A DNA stretch of 64,000 nt, taken from contig NZ_JAHLEB010000020.1 of assembly GCF_018861735.1 (NCBI RefSeq), forward strand, positions 22,578-86,577, read 5' to 3'. Below the pieces are notes generated by a model, which saw nothing but the letters and a program-made list of their open reading frames with translations, searched no databases and was not told the DNA's origin. Both the position numbers and the translations under genes were made by a program. The first letter of the stretch is position 1. The number at the start of each line of letters is the position of its first letter. This DNA is from Clostridium lacusfryxellense (GTDB lineage Bacteria; Bacillota; Clostridia; Clostridiales; Clostridiaceae). Below are positions 46,252 through 55,113 of this stretch, in pieces.

Positions 46252-46500
46252 TTATACAATCATTTCTTTCTTGTCAACATTAGAATTATATATTATTCCT
46301 AAAAGAATTAATAATCCACCAATAATTTTACCTTTTGAAATAAACCCATCTCTAAAATAATCAATAATTATACCTGTAAAAAGCTGTCCTATAAATATTA
46401 ATAATGTAGTATAAATAGTAGGTATTTTAGGAATTACAATACTAGAACTTGATACAACTATAACACCAAGTACTCCGCCTAAAAAAATCCATAGTGGCAA
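46252..46500 (-). pseudogene. YdcZ/DUF606 transporter fragment, C-terminal part
   Basis: These 82 residues (LWIFLGGVLGVIVVSSSSIVIPK, IFIGQLFTGIIIDYF, then a final hydrophobic helix) match the last two thirds of a YdcZ/DUF606 unit, which normally has about 145 residues and five helices. The first helices are missing. It begins at a TTG 26 bases after the preceding fragment, in another frame. Together they look like two tandem YdcZ units joined by a deletion. A small functional product cannot be ruled out. Confidence 0.6.
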
Positions 46501-46526
46501 CTTAGAATAACTACTTATTGATAAAT

Positions 46527-46883
46527 CTACTTATAAATACCCAAACCAAATAATCCATAACTATCGATAAAGCTAGCTAATACTAGTTGTCCGAATATAC
46601 CTAATGATAAAGTTAAAGAAGCACCAATGAAGTTAAAGCATAAATCATTTAGGAACACAACCATTACCCCTATTATTCCTGCACTAAAAAAATAAAATGG
46701 AATGTTTTTATGCGTATTGAATTTTTGTTTTTTTAAAATTAAAACAATAATTAAAGAAATAAGTCCAACTATATGAATTATTAATATTGACACATACTGA
46801 TCTGTATAATTTGCTAAAACCCCATTAAAGGTAACCATTATAGCAATTAATATCCCTATAAACACCGCCGCTGATCTATACAC
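46527..46883 (-). pseudogene. YdcZ/DUF606 transporter fragment, N-terminal part
   Basis: These 118 residues cover helices 1-4 of a YdcZ unit (FIGILIAIMVTFNGVLANY near the start, LTLSLGIFGQLVLASFIDSYGLFG near the end). The protein stops after GIYK, where the family continues with a linker and a fifth helix. GTG start after GGGGGAA. With the next fragment it probably represents an inactivated or shortened small multidrug-type membrane protein. Confidence 0.6.
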
Positions 46884-46960
46884 TTAGATTCCCCCATTCT
46901 TTAATTGCTCATTATGCCATTAATTTGTTTGAGTAAGGAAATATTCACCTTCTATAACAT

Positions 46961-47012
46961 GAAGGGTATGTATTGTTATACCGCTATTCGCTTATAACAA
47001 TACATACCCTTC
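46961..47012. repeat. Perfect 20-base inverted repeat
   Basis: The arms 46961-46980 and 46993-47012 are exact reverse complements (core GGGTATGTATTGTTATA) around the 12-base loop CCGCTATTCGCT. No T run follows on either strand, which is unusual for an intrinsic terminator. It lies between the stop of the 108-residue protein gene and the start of the YdcZ fragment. Confidence 0.8.
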
Positions 47013-47036
47013 AATCCTACTTGTGTAATATCAATA

Positions 47037-47363
47037 TTACCTAATTCCGTTCATTTTACCCTTTAGCGCCTTAACTCTACCATTCACATAATTTGTTAGT
47101 TCACGCATATTATCTTTTATTTCATTAGGTGCACTAGTAACCATTGTAATTATATCTAATTTGTTACCTTTAATTTCTTTAGCAACTTCATAAGCTAAAC
47201 ACTTATTTTTCATTTTCCAATAGGTAACATTAAACTGATCCGCCTGACGTTTGTTGTAATATCCTTTTTCAATCCCAAATTGAAATAAGTCTGCAGCTGA
47301 TTCTAATTCCTCTAAATCTTGAACATCCATTGTTTCATTAACTAAATCTTGAAATGCTTTCAT
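47037..47363 (-). CDS. Hypothetical 108-residue helical protein
   Basis: The sequence looks mostly helical, with an acidic N-terminal third (NETMDVQDLEELESAADLFQFG) and a basic tail (NGRVKALKGKMNGIR). There is no membrane segment and one Cys. Start at ATG after AAGGAGAG. I do not recognise it, and the neighbours give no clue. Confidence 0.65.
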   Translation of the reverse strand: MKAFQDLVNETMDVQDLEELESAADLFQFGIEKGYYNKRQADQFNVTYWKMKNKCLAYEVAKEIKGNKLDIITMVTSAPNEIKDNMRELTNYVNGRVKALKGKMNGIR

Positions 47364-47590
47364 TATAGCTCTCCTTCTTAACAGGTAATATTTTTATTAT
47401 GTTGTAATTGCTGTGTCAAATACCTTCTAGTTGTAGTTTTTTAGAAATTCACCATTAACCAAATCTTTCCCACAACTTTTATATTTTAACACATATTAAA
47501 GAATATTTAAATTATATTTATACACAATTTTATAACTCTATAGTTATTCTGTCAAATTAAGAAGTATATTATTACTTAAAATATAAAAAT

Positions 47591-47617
47591 AAGGCAGATA
47601 ATTAAATTATCTGCCTT
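47591..47617 (-). terminator. Terminator of dbpA-like gene
   Basis: AAGGCAGATAAT pairs perfectly with ATTATCTGCCTT across a 3-base loop. ATTTTTATATTTT follows on the minus strand, about 40 bases after the dbpA stop codon. Confidence 0.8.
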
Positions 47618-47655
47618 ATTTTGAATCGTATATTATTTATTATATTAATTAAGTG

Positions 47656-49101
47656 TTACTTATTTGCTTTTTCAACTCTAATAGTCTTCCCTTTAATCGA
47701 ACCGTTTTTAAGGGCTTCTAACACTACCATACCTTTTCCATTCATAATATCCACATGAGAAAAATTATCTTGAATATCTATAATACCTATATCCTCAGAG
47801 CTAACTCCCTCGATATTGCAAATAGTTCCCACAATGTCAAGAGTCCTTATTTTTTTCTTTTTTCCTGCGCTGATATATATTTTCATTATGTCACTACTAA
47901 AATTAGATGCTTTAGTCTTTTTAATAACAGGTTTAGCATCATGTTTTTTGTAAAACTCATCTCTAAACGGCTCTGATTCTTCTTTTGTTGGAATTACTCC
48001 TTTTGGTATCTCCATGCCTATATACTGTTCTATTGCTTGTAAAAATTTTTTTTCATGGTGGGTTACAAAAGTTATAGCTTTCCCTTGTTTTCCTGCACGC
48101 CCAGTTCTACCTATTCTATGTACGTAATTACCTTTTTCTAGTGGCAAATCAAAATTTATAATATGTGTTATATTTTCCACGTCGATTCCTCTAGCTGCAA
48201 CATCAGTAGCTACTAAAAATCTAAATTCTCCCTTTTTAAATCTATCCATAGCATCTAATCTATCATTTTGAAGCATCCCACCATGTATCTTGATACATGA
48301 ATAATGACGATTTTTCATTTGAACAGTTATTGAGTCAACATTTTCCTTTGTTCTACAAAATACAATACAAGAATCTGGATTATCAATATATAGTATTCTC
48401 TTAAGTAGGCTAATTTTTTTATCTTCTTCTACTTCATAACATATTTGTTCAATTTTATCAACGGTTAACTTTTCTGGGTTTATTTCTACTTTAACAGGAT
48501 TTATCATGTATTGCTTGCAAATTGCTTCAATTGATTCAGGAATTGTAGCTGAAAATAGCATAGTAATCCTATTTTTAGGAACAGCCTTAATAACCTCCTC
48601 AACTTGTTCTATAAATCCCATACTAAGCATTTCATCTGCTTCATCTAATATTAGATATTTTACCTTATCTAAATTAATATTACCTCTTTCTATGTGGTCT
48701 AATGTTCTTCCTGGAGTACCTACTATTACGTGTACTCTTTGTTTAAGTTGTTTCTTTTGCATAGATATTGGTTGCTTACCAAAAACAGCTATCGCTCTTA
48801 TTTTTTTATATCTACCTATATTGGTTATATCCTGGCTAACTTGAAGCGCTAATTCTCTTGTTGGCGTGAGCACTAATGCTTGAGGCTCTGTTTCATCAAT
48901 ATCGGCACTTTCGCAAAGAGGTATAGCAAATGCCGCTGTTTTTCCGCTACCTGTTTGTGATTTTACAATAATATCTTTACCTTTAAGCGCTATAGGTATT
49001 ACCTGCTCTTGAACCTCAGATGGATTTTTATATCCTAAACTATTAATTGCTTTTAATATTTCTTCACTAATATTAAATTCCTCGAATTTTATGTTACTCA
49101 T
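47656..49101 (-). CDS. dbpA: DEAD-box RNA helicase, DbpA/YxiN type
   Basis: This 481-residue helicase has SQTGSGKTAAFAIPL (Walker A), PTRELALQV, GTPGRTLDH, VLDEADEMLSMGF-type motif II (ILDEADEMLSMGF), SAT, ARGIDVENITH and HRIGRTGRAG. After a linker the last 75 residues form a DbpA-type RNA-binding domain (KIYISAGKKKKIRTLDIVGTICNIEG). DbpA/YxiN bind hairpin 92 of 23S rRNA during large-subunit assembly, and the same is expected here. Confidence 0.92.
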   Translation of the reverse strand: MSNIKFEEFNISEEILKAINSLGYKNPSEVQEQVIPIALKGKDIIVKSQTGSGKTAAFAIPLCESADIDETEPQALVLTPTRELALQVSQDITNIGRYKKIRAIAVFGKQPISMQKKQLKQRVHVIVGTPGRTLDHIERGNINLDKVKYLILDEADEMLSMGFIEQVEEVIKAVPKNRITMLFSATIPESIEAICKQYMINPVKVEINPEKLTVDKIEQICYEVEEDKKISLLKRILYIDNPDSCIVFCRTKENVDSITVQMKNRHYSCIKIHGGMLQNDRLDAMDRFKKGEFRFLVATDVAARGIDVENITHIINFDLPLEKGNYVHRIGRTGRAGKQGKAITFVTHHEKKFLQAIEQYIGMEIPKGVIPTKEESEPFRDEFYKKHDAKPVIKKTKASNFSSDIMKIYISAGKKKKIRTLDIVGTICNIEGVSSEDIGIIDIQDNFSHVDIMNGKGMVVLEALKNGSIKGKTIRVEKANK

Positions 49102-49275
49102 TTTAACTTCCCCTTTGTTTCATATGTAATTTTTATGTATATACTAAATAAATATTTAACCCATAAGTTTATAGTATACCATGTTTAAACTTAATATTCA
49201 TATCTTAATTTTTATAAACTATAATTTTATTAGATTTTTTATACTTATTTTATATTCATATAATTAATTTATATG

Positions 49276-49309
49276 AAAAGGGATAATGAATTTAATCATT
49301 ATCCCTTTA
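49276..49309 (-). terminator. Terminator of the Cys-rich protein gene
   Basis: AAAGGGATAATGA and TCATTATCCCTTT form a 13-base stem around a 6-base loop, with T residues after it on the minus strand. It is about 10 bases past the stop codon at 49319. Confidence 0.75.
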
Positions 49310-49318
49310 TTTAGGTAC

Positions 49319-49714
49319 TTAATTATTGGCTTCACATGGATATATATAATTAGCAGCGGTACGAATTTCTAATTCAACAGGGTCACACCTATCGTCATCT
49401 GGAAGTACAAATACTAACTTACGTTCAATGGTACCACCTGCGTTGCTACCACACTCATTGTCCTTACATACTATTGTAGTAAACCCTCTAAAAGCTAGTA
49501 TTCTTCTACTTTGGTCATATATAATACATGCAACACACACTCTTTTGTTATAACATACATTGTTAACTCTTATTCTTACGCTTAATAATCTAGCACCGTT
49601 TTTCTCCATATCTACTGGATCTGCAACAACAGTAGTACATAAGTCACATGACCCTAATACAACGTCATCATCTCCTGAAGAAACTGATTGATAATTTCTA
49701 TCATCCTTACTCAT
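49319..49714 (-). CDS. Cys-rich protein, possibly a spore-surface or appendage-like protein
   Basis: This 131-residue protein carries nine cysteines, including CDLC, CYNKRVCVAC and CKDNECG. The middle looks beta-rich (RLLSVRIRVNNVCYNKRVCVACIIYD). There is no signal peptide. I do not firmly recognise the family; it recalls cysteine-crosslinked exosporium and endospore-appendage subunits of Firmicutes, but that is only a resemblance. Start at ATG after GAAGGGAG. A single gene with its own terminator. Confidence 0.7.
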   Translation of the reverse strand: MSKDDRNYQSVSSGDDDVVLGSCDLCTTVVADPVDMEKNGARLLSVRIRVNNVCYNKRVCVACIIYDQSRRILAFRGFTTIVCKDNECGSNAGGTIERKLVFVLPDDDRCDPVELEIRTAANYIYPCEANN

Positions 49715-49967
49715 TCAATAAAACTCCCTTCTATATATCAATTTATAATGTAATCCTATAAGTTATAAGTTATCAATGGATACATATATCACTACTGTTT
49801 ATCTGATATATTGATATTGATATATGTACTTATAGAATTTTAAATTTGTTTACTTATTCATCATTATAAATTAATATCTAGTTTTATTAATGAGCTTAAT
49901 ATAATATATTCAGTGGTACAAGTATTGGTTAATAGAAATTAATAATTTATTTTATTAAATAATTTTA

Positions 49968-51101
49968 TTATTTACTAAGCAATATAATTCTAGCTATATT
50001 TTCACAAGTTCGCTCTACATTTTCCGGTCCTTTTTCAAGTGCTTTATCAATATCACCTGCCTCTGATAAAATTCCTATTATTGAAGTTATCCCATGCTCA
50101 TATAAAGGCTCTATTCCATCGCCTATACGTCCTGCAAAGGCAATAACAGGTATATTGTATTCTTTGGCTATTAAAGCTACTCCCATAGGGGTTTTTCCGC
50201 AAAGTGTTTGTCCATCTATGCTACCCTCTCCAGTAAATACATAATCAACGTCTCTCATTTTCTCTTTAAGGTCAGTATGTTTTGTAACTAAATCTATTCC
50301 CTTTTTAAGTTTAGCGCTTAGAAATGCAAGAAACCCTGCACCTAGTCCCCCTGCCGCTCCTGCCCCAGGTATACTTTCAATATCTAAACCTAACTGTTCT
50401 TTTATAATCTTTGCATAATGTTTTAAATTCTCATCTAAAATTTCCACCATTTGGCTAGTTGCACCCTTTTGAGGTCCAAAAATATAAGAGGCACCATTGG
50501 GTCCTGTTAAGGGATTATTAACATCACAAGCCACTTCGATTATTGTATCTTTAAGTCTTTTATCAAGGCCACTTAAATCAATTTTATGAAGAAGATTTAA
50601 ATACCCACCTCCCTGATTAATCTCTTCATTATTCTTTGTTAGTAACTTTCCTCCAAGTGCTTGTATCATTCCAGCGCCACCATCATTTGTGGAACTACCA
50701 CCTATTCCTATAATTATATGATTAACCCCTAAATCTAACGCTGCTTTAATTATTTCTCCCGTACCATAAGTTGAAGTTAATAATGGATTCCTTTTTTTCC
50801 TAGGCACAAGATGTAACCCACTAGCACTTGCCATCTCAATTATTGCTATTTTCTTATCGCCAAGTATACCAAATATAGCTAGCGTTTCATCACCGAGAGG
50901 TCCTCTAACTATTGTTTTGCATATTTCTCCTTCTGTTGCATCTACTAGGGACTGCACAGTTCCTTCTCCACCGTCAGCCATTGGTACCTTAACACACTCT
51001 GCATATGGAATGATTTTTTTTATGCCTCTCTCCATAGCATCCGCTACTTCTTTTGCTGTCATACTTTCCTTAAACGAGTCTGGTGCTAACATAAATTTCA
51101 T
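49968..51101 (-). CDS. Glycerate kinase (GarK/GlxK family)
   Basis: This 377-residue enzyme has the family signature from the start (MLAPDSFKESMTAKEVADAMERG), CVKVPMADGGEGTVQ, IGIGGSSTNDGGAGMIQALG and GEGSIDGQT. It phosphorylates D-glycerate to 2- or 3-phosphoglycerate. It lies 23 bases after the permease gene, and both appear to be controlled by the upstream CdaR-like regulator. Confidence 0.93.
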   Translation of the reverse strand: MKFMLAPDSFKESMTAKEVADAMERGIKKIIPYAECVKVPMADGGEGTVQSLVDATEGEICKTIVRGPLGDETLAIFGILGDKKIAIIEMASASGLHLVPRKKRNPLLTSTYGTGEIIKAALDLGVNHIIIGIGGSSTNDGGAGMIQALGGKLLTKNNEEINQGGGYLNLLHKIDLSGLDKRLKDTIIEVACDVNNPLTGPNGASYIFGPQKGATSQMVEILDENLKHYAKIIKEQLGLDIESIPGAGAAGGLGAGFLAFLSAKLKKGIDLVTKHTDLKEKMRDVDYVFTGEGSIDGQTLCGKTPMGVALIAKEYNIPVIAFAGRIGDGIEPLYEHGITSIIGILSEAGDIDKALEKGPENVERTCENIARIILLSK

Positions 51102-51124
51102 ATATCTGTCCTTTCAAAAGTTAT

Positions 51125-52375
51125 TTATTTCAGTATTCCAAATATTATAGTTGATACTATTGTCATAGTTAAACCTACTAATGATTCATATGGTATAAGT
51201 TTTAATCTTTCTTTCATATCCATGAATATACTTCCACCTGTCGCATGAAAGAAACTTCCGTGTGGAAGATGATCTAAAACAGTTGCTCCACTATGAATCA
51301 TCGCTGCTGCAGAAATAGGGGATATCCCAAGTTCTAATATGGTTCCACCAAATACTGTACTTGCTACTGCAGTACCAGATGTAGTTGATGCTGTAGCCCC
51401 AGACATTAAAATTCCAGCTATTGGCGCTAATACATATGCCGGAAGACCTGAATTACCAAGGCCTTGAACAATTACGTCTTTGAGCCCAGAATTAGCTATA
51501 ATTCCTGCAAGAGTTCCTGTTCCAATAAGTAAAATTGCTACTCCACTCATTTTAGTTAGTCCAACAACTGAATACTTATTTAAGTGTTTTATTTTGCCCA
51601 TAGCAAATGCTCCTACAGCACCGCCGATTGGTAATGCTATTAATGGGTCAATGCTAATTTTAAATAATGGTCTTAAAGAAAGTAGGACTATAGCAACAAT
51701 TGGTCCAGCAATGGCTGCTAAAAAGCTTGGTTTCTCTTCAACTTCAGAATCAACTTCACCTTTTCCAACAAAACTTCCTTTTTTAATTAATTTTCTTGCT
51801 ATTATACATGTAACTATAAGTCCAAATATTGCTGGGACTATCCCTGCTGCCATTACTGACGTCAATGGAACTTTAAATGCGTCTGATGCTGCGATAGCAT
51901 TAGGATTAGGAGACATAATATTTCCTGCCTTTCCTCCACCTATCATAGCAATAAGAATTGATGCTTTAGATAAATTAGCACGACTGGCAATAGACATTGC
52001 TATTGGTGCTACTGTAATAACTGCTACATCTACAAAAACTCCTACAGCTGTTAAAACAAGCGTTGCTATTGCTAATGCTACTAAAGAATTATTTTCACCT
52101 ATTTTGTCTACAATAGTTTCTGCAATCTTAGCAGCCGCACCTGATTCAATAAGGACTCCTGCTAGTACGCCTGCCGTAAGTATTCTAAGTATTGCTGGCA
52201 TGATACCTTTTGCACCATCAATCATAAATACTACGGTGTTTGTTAGTCCTACTCCACCCACTAAACCACCAATTATTGCACCTAATATAAGTGCATATGC
52301 TGGATGAACTTTTTTTATTATTAAAAAAATTGCTAATATAAGTGCAATAATTGCACCTAATGCAGTTACTTGCAT
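51125..52375 (-). CDS. GntP-family permease (gluconate/glycerate type)
   Basis: This 416-residue protein has about twelve hydrophobic segments, with family-typical stretches such as GGKAGNIMSPNPNAIAASDAF, SGATASTTSGTAVAS and HSGATVLDHLPHGSFFHATGG. GntP transporters import sugar acids. Pairing with glycerate kinase makes glycerate, or a sugar diacid precursor, the likely substrate. Start at ATG after AAGGAGGAA. Confidence 0.9.
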   Translation of the reverse strand: MQVTALGAIIALILAIFLIIKKVHPAYALILGAIIGGLVGGVGLTNTVVFMIDGAKGIMPAILRILTAGVLAGVLIESGAAAKIAETIVDKIGENNSLVALAIATLVLTAVGVFVDVAVITVAPIAMSIASRANLSKASILIAMIGGGKAGNIMSPNPNAIAASDAFKVPLTSVMAAGIVPAIFGLIVTCIIARKLIKKGSFVGKGEVDSEVEEKPSFLAAIAGPIVAIVLLSLRPLFKISIDPLIALPIGGAVGAFAMGKIKHLNKYSVVGLTKMSGVAILLIGTGTLAGIIANSGLKDVIVQGLGNSGLPAYVLAPIAGILMSGATASTTSGTAVASTVFGGTILELGISPISAAAMIHSGATVLDHLPHGSFFHATGGSIFMDMKERLKLIPYESLVGLTMTIVSTIIFGILK

Positions 52376-52468
52376 ATTAATTCCTCCTTCGTTGTTCTCT
52401 TTCCTATATTGTAAACGAGTTCAGATAAATTAACATTAGGCACTTGTTTAATATTCAATAGACAATTA

Positions 52469-52484
52469 TTGTGCATTTGAACAA
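52469..52484 (-). promoter_or_regulatory. Candidate CdaR operator upstream of the permease gene
   Basis: TTGTGCATTTGAACAA is an imperfect palindrome (12 of 16 positions symmetric) starting right after the regulator's stop codon and about 94 bases before the permease start. A -10-like TACAAT lies between it and the gene. Binding by the adjacent CdaR-like protein is inferred. Confidence 0.45.
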
Positions 52485-53546
52485 TTATAGCTTTGATAAT
52501 ATATACGCGGTATATAATTGGAACAAATCAATAAAATTTTTAGGATTTTTCCCAGTAACTTCTTCAATTTTTTCTAACCTGTAATTCAGTGTGTTTCTAT
52601 GAATATGAAGCGAATCAGCAATTTTATTTACTTGACCACTCATATTTATATAAGTACTCAATGTTGAAAGTAAATTTAATTGATTTTCTACTTCTAAACT
52701 TTTAATTATTTTTTCCATATCATTATTACCTTTAAAACTTGCTAATAATGATATAAAGGCTAAATCTTTGTATAAATGAATTTTATTTTCGTTTTCAAGT
52801 TTTTTTCCGATTTTAATCGCTTTTGTTGCTTGTTTAAATGATATTCCAAAAACATTCTCATGAATTCCTATTCCTATTTGTATACAACACTCTTCATCCT
52901 TGCTTAAGAATTTTTCTAATCGCTTAATAACAAGACTATCATAAAACATAAAGGCAACTATAGTTGATGGATTTAATTTAAGATGAAATTCATCAATCCT
53001 CAAAAAGTTTATTAATTTACCTTTTACTTTTTCTAAATATTCATCCCTAAATGTTAAAACCACAGCTACCCTAGGAATGGATACATCAATTCCTAAAGAA
53101 TCCCCTCTTTCTCTAAAATCCTGACTATAGTTTTTGTTTAGATAAATCAATTCGAATAAAAATTCATCCTTTAACTGTTCATTAATTCTTCTTTGAAATA
53201 AAACATACTCTTGATTAACTAGAAGTTCTGCAGTTATTCTAACGAGTTCGACAAAAGGACGTACCACATTAGGTTCACCTGTAATGCCTATAACACCAAT
53301 GATTTTGTCTTGAAAAATTATTGGTGTATTTACTCCTGGCTTGGTACCCACACCACCCATCATAATTTCAATCATCTTTTTATTTGATATAGCTTCCATC
53401 GCACCCTCGTGCAACTTATAGAGCCTATTTTTATCTCCACTTCCTATAATTATCCCCTTATCATTCATAATATTTACGTTGTATGGTATAACGTTCATCA
53501 TTCTATCTACTATATTTTGTGCTTGTTGTGGCGTTAACGTTATCAT
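52485..53546 (-). CDS. CdaR-family sugar diacid regulator
   Basis: This 353-residue protein has an N-terminal diacid-recognition domain (TPQQAQNIVDRMMNVIPYNVNIM, then IGVIGITGEPNVVRPFVELVRITAELL), a central GGDEF-like region, and a C-terminal PucR-type helix-turn-helix (GQVNKIADSLHIHRNTLNYRLEKIEEVTGKNP). Such regulators activate glycerate or glucarate genes. It lies upstream of permease and kinase on the same strand. Confidence 0.92.
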   Translation of the reverse strand: MITLTPQQAQNIVDRMMNVIPYNVNIMNDKGIIIGSGDKNRLYKLHEGAMEAISNKKMIEIMMGGVGTKPGVNTPIIFQDKIIGVIGITGEPNVVRPFVELVRITAELLVNQEYVLFQRRINEQLKDEFLFELIYLNKNYSQDFRERGDSLGIDVSIPRVAVVLTFRDEYLEKVKGKLINFLRIDEFHLKLNPSTIVAFMFYDSLVIKRLEKFLSKDEECCIQIGIGIHENVFGISFKQATKAIKIGKKLENENKIHLYKDLAFISLLASFKGNNDMEKIIKSLEVENQLNLLSTLSTYINMSGQVNKIADSLHIHRNTLNYRLEKIEEVTGKNPKNFIDLFQLYTAYILSKL

Positions 53547-53790
53547 ATGTATTTCACTCCATTTTATTATTTATTAATGTCCCTTAAATATATCACTCTT
53601 ATTAGTACCATTAAAATATAATATTATAAAAATTTCTAATGTAATTTTAATCTTCTGCTAATAAAGCCTTAATTATCCCATCTTATAATAAAACTATAGA
53701 AGATATCTACTATACTTTTTAATAATTAATTAAATTTAATATTAAAGAGAGATTTTTAATTACCCTAAATATAAAAGAGGAGGAATAAAT

Positions 53791-54252
53791 ATGTCAATAA
53801 ATTTACAGCAAATTGATGAATTAAGAAAAAGAGCAAATGTTTCCTACGAGGATGCCAAAAATGCATTGGAGCAAAGTTCAGGGAATCTTATTGAGGCCCT
53901 AGTAGATCTTGAAAAACAAAATAAAATCAAACCTGAGAATATACCTTGCTCAGAAAGTAAATTTTTCAATAAAATTAAAAGCCTTGTAAAAAAAGGCAAT
54001 AAGGCGAAATTCTTAATTAAAAAAGAAGATACGGTGGTATTAAATATTTGTCTAAATATTGCTATTATAATAACTATAGTAGCTACGCCGCTAGTTATTG
54101 TAGGACTAATATTTGCTCTTCTAACAAATCATAAGATAAGAATTAAAAAAAGCAATGACGAAGATTCAGACGTTAACAAAATCTTCGATAAAATGTCTGA
54201 CATCGCGAGTAAAGTAAGCGTTAAAATTAATAAGGAAATGAAATCTGAATAG
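53791..54252 (+). CDS. DUF4342-type membrane protein with N-terminal UBA-like domain
   Basis: This 153-residue protein starts with a ubiquitin-associated-like three-helix domain as in EF-Ts (QQIDELRKRANVSYEDAKNALEQSSGNLIEALVDLEKQN), then a basic linker and a hydrophobic segment (VVLNICLNIAIIITIVATPLVIVGLIFALL). This layout is the DUF4342 family. Start at ATG after GAGGAGG. Function unknown. Confidence 0.82.
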   Translation: MSINLQQIDELRKRANVSYEDAKNALEQSSGNLIEALVDLEKQNKIKPENIPCSESKFFNKIKSLVKKGNKAKFLIKKEDTVVLNICLNIAIIITIVATPLVIVGLIFALLTNHKIRIKKSNDEDSDVNKIFDKMSDIASKVSVKINKEMKSE

Positions 54253-54429
54253 TTCTCGAATACCAAATAACCTACATTTTATTAATGTAGGTTACTTTTT
54301 CGAAAGTATTTAATTAAAATTATACTATTTAAATATGCAACAAATTATCTGTATTTATATATAAAATAATATATAATAATATTATTGTTATTATATTATT
54401 ATGTAATATATTTGGAGGTATAGTTTTAT

Positions 54430-55113
54430 ATGAGTGGACAAAAGATTTTAATAATTGAAGATGAAATAAAAATAGCACGATTTCTCGAGCTAGAACTAAA
54501 GTATGAGGGGTATATTGTTGAGCAATGTCATGATGGGCGTGTTGGCTTAGATAAAGCTACAAGTGAAATATTCGATCTTATACTTCTTGATATAATGCTT
54601 CCATCATTAAATGGCCTAGAGGTTCTAAGAAGATTAAGACAATTGTCATCTGTGCCTGTAATAATGCTTACTGCGAAAGATGAAATTATGGATAAAGTTA
54701 TGGGACTTGATATAGGTGCCAATGACTATATGACAAAACCTTTTGCAATTGAAGAATTACTTGCGAGAATAAGGTCAACATTAAAAAATATGCCTGCAAT
54801 CAAAGAGACTTTAAATGTATTATCAATTAGAGGGCTAACCCTTGACTTAGATCAACGTATGGTCACCTATAATACTATCCAAATAGAATTAACTAAGACA
54901 GAATTTGATTTACTAAAGTATCTAATGGATAATAAAAATATTGTTCTTACAAGAAATAAAATCATAGATATTGTATGGGGATATGAATATATGGGTGATA
55001 CAAATGTAGTAGATGTATATATTAGATATTTAAGAAGTAAAATAGATGATAAATTTAGTGTGAAGTTTATTCATACGGTTCGAGGGGTGGGATATGTTTT
55101 AAAAGATGAATAA
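54430..55113 (+). CDS. OmpR/PhoB-family response regulator
   Basis: This 227-residue protein has a receiver domain (IIEDE acidic pair, phospho-acceptor in LILLDIMLP, VIMLTAKDE, and Lys in DYMTKPF) and a winged-helix DNA-binding domain ending in HTVRGVGYVLK. The start overlaps no other gene. Its last 8 bases overlap the histidine kinase gene, so the pair is co-translated. The target genes are unknown. Confidence 0.95.
   Translation: MSGQKILIIEDEIKIARFLELELKYEGYIVEQCHDGRVGLDKATSEIFDLILLDIMLPSLNGLEVLRRLRQLSSVPVIMLTAKDEIMDKVMGLDIGANDYMTKPFAIEELLARIRSTLKNMPAIKETLNVLSIRGLTLDLDQRMVTYNTIQIELTKTEFDLLKYLMDNKNIVLTRNKIIDIVWGYEYMGDTNVVDVYIRYLRSKIDDKFSVKFIHTVRGVGYVLKDE

Noticed and set aside
46961..47012. 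The 20-base inverted repeat as termini of an insertion sequence or MITE
   Set aside because: The arms are only 12 bases apart, there is no target-site duplication and no transposase. It is reported as an unexplained hairpin instead.
51480..52307. A 275-codon open frame antisense to the GntP permease gene
   Set aside because: It mirrors the codon pattern of a real membrane-protein gene, its translation is low-complexity, and no ribosome site precedes it. The permease on the other strand has clear family motifs.
53791..54252. DUF4342 protein as elongation factor Ts
   Set aside because: Only the N-terminal UBA-like helices are shared with EF-Ts. The rest is a basic linker and a membrane segment.
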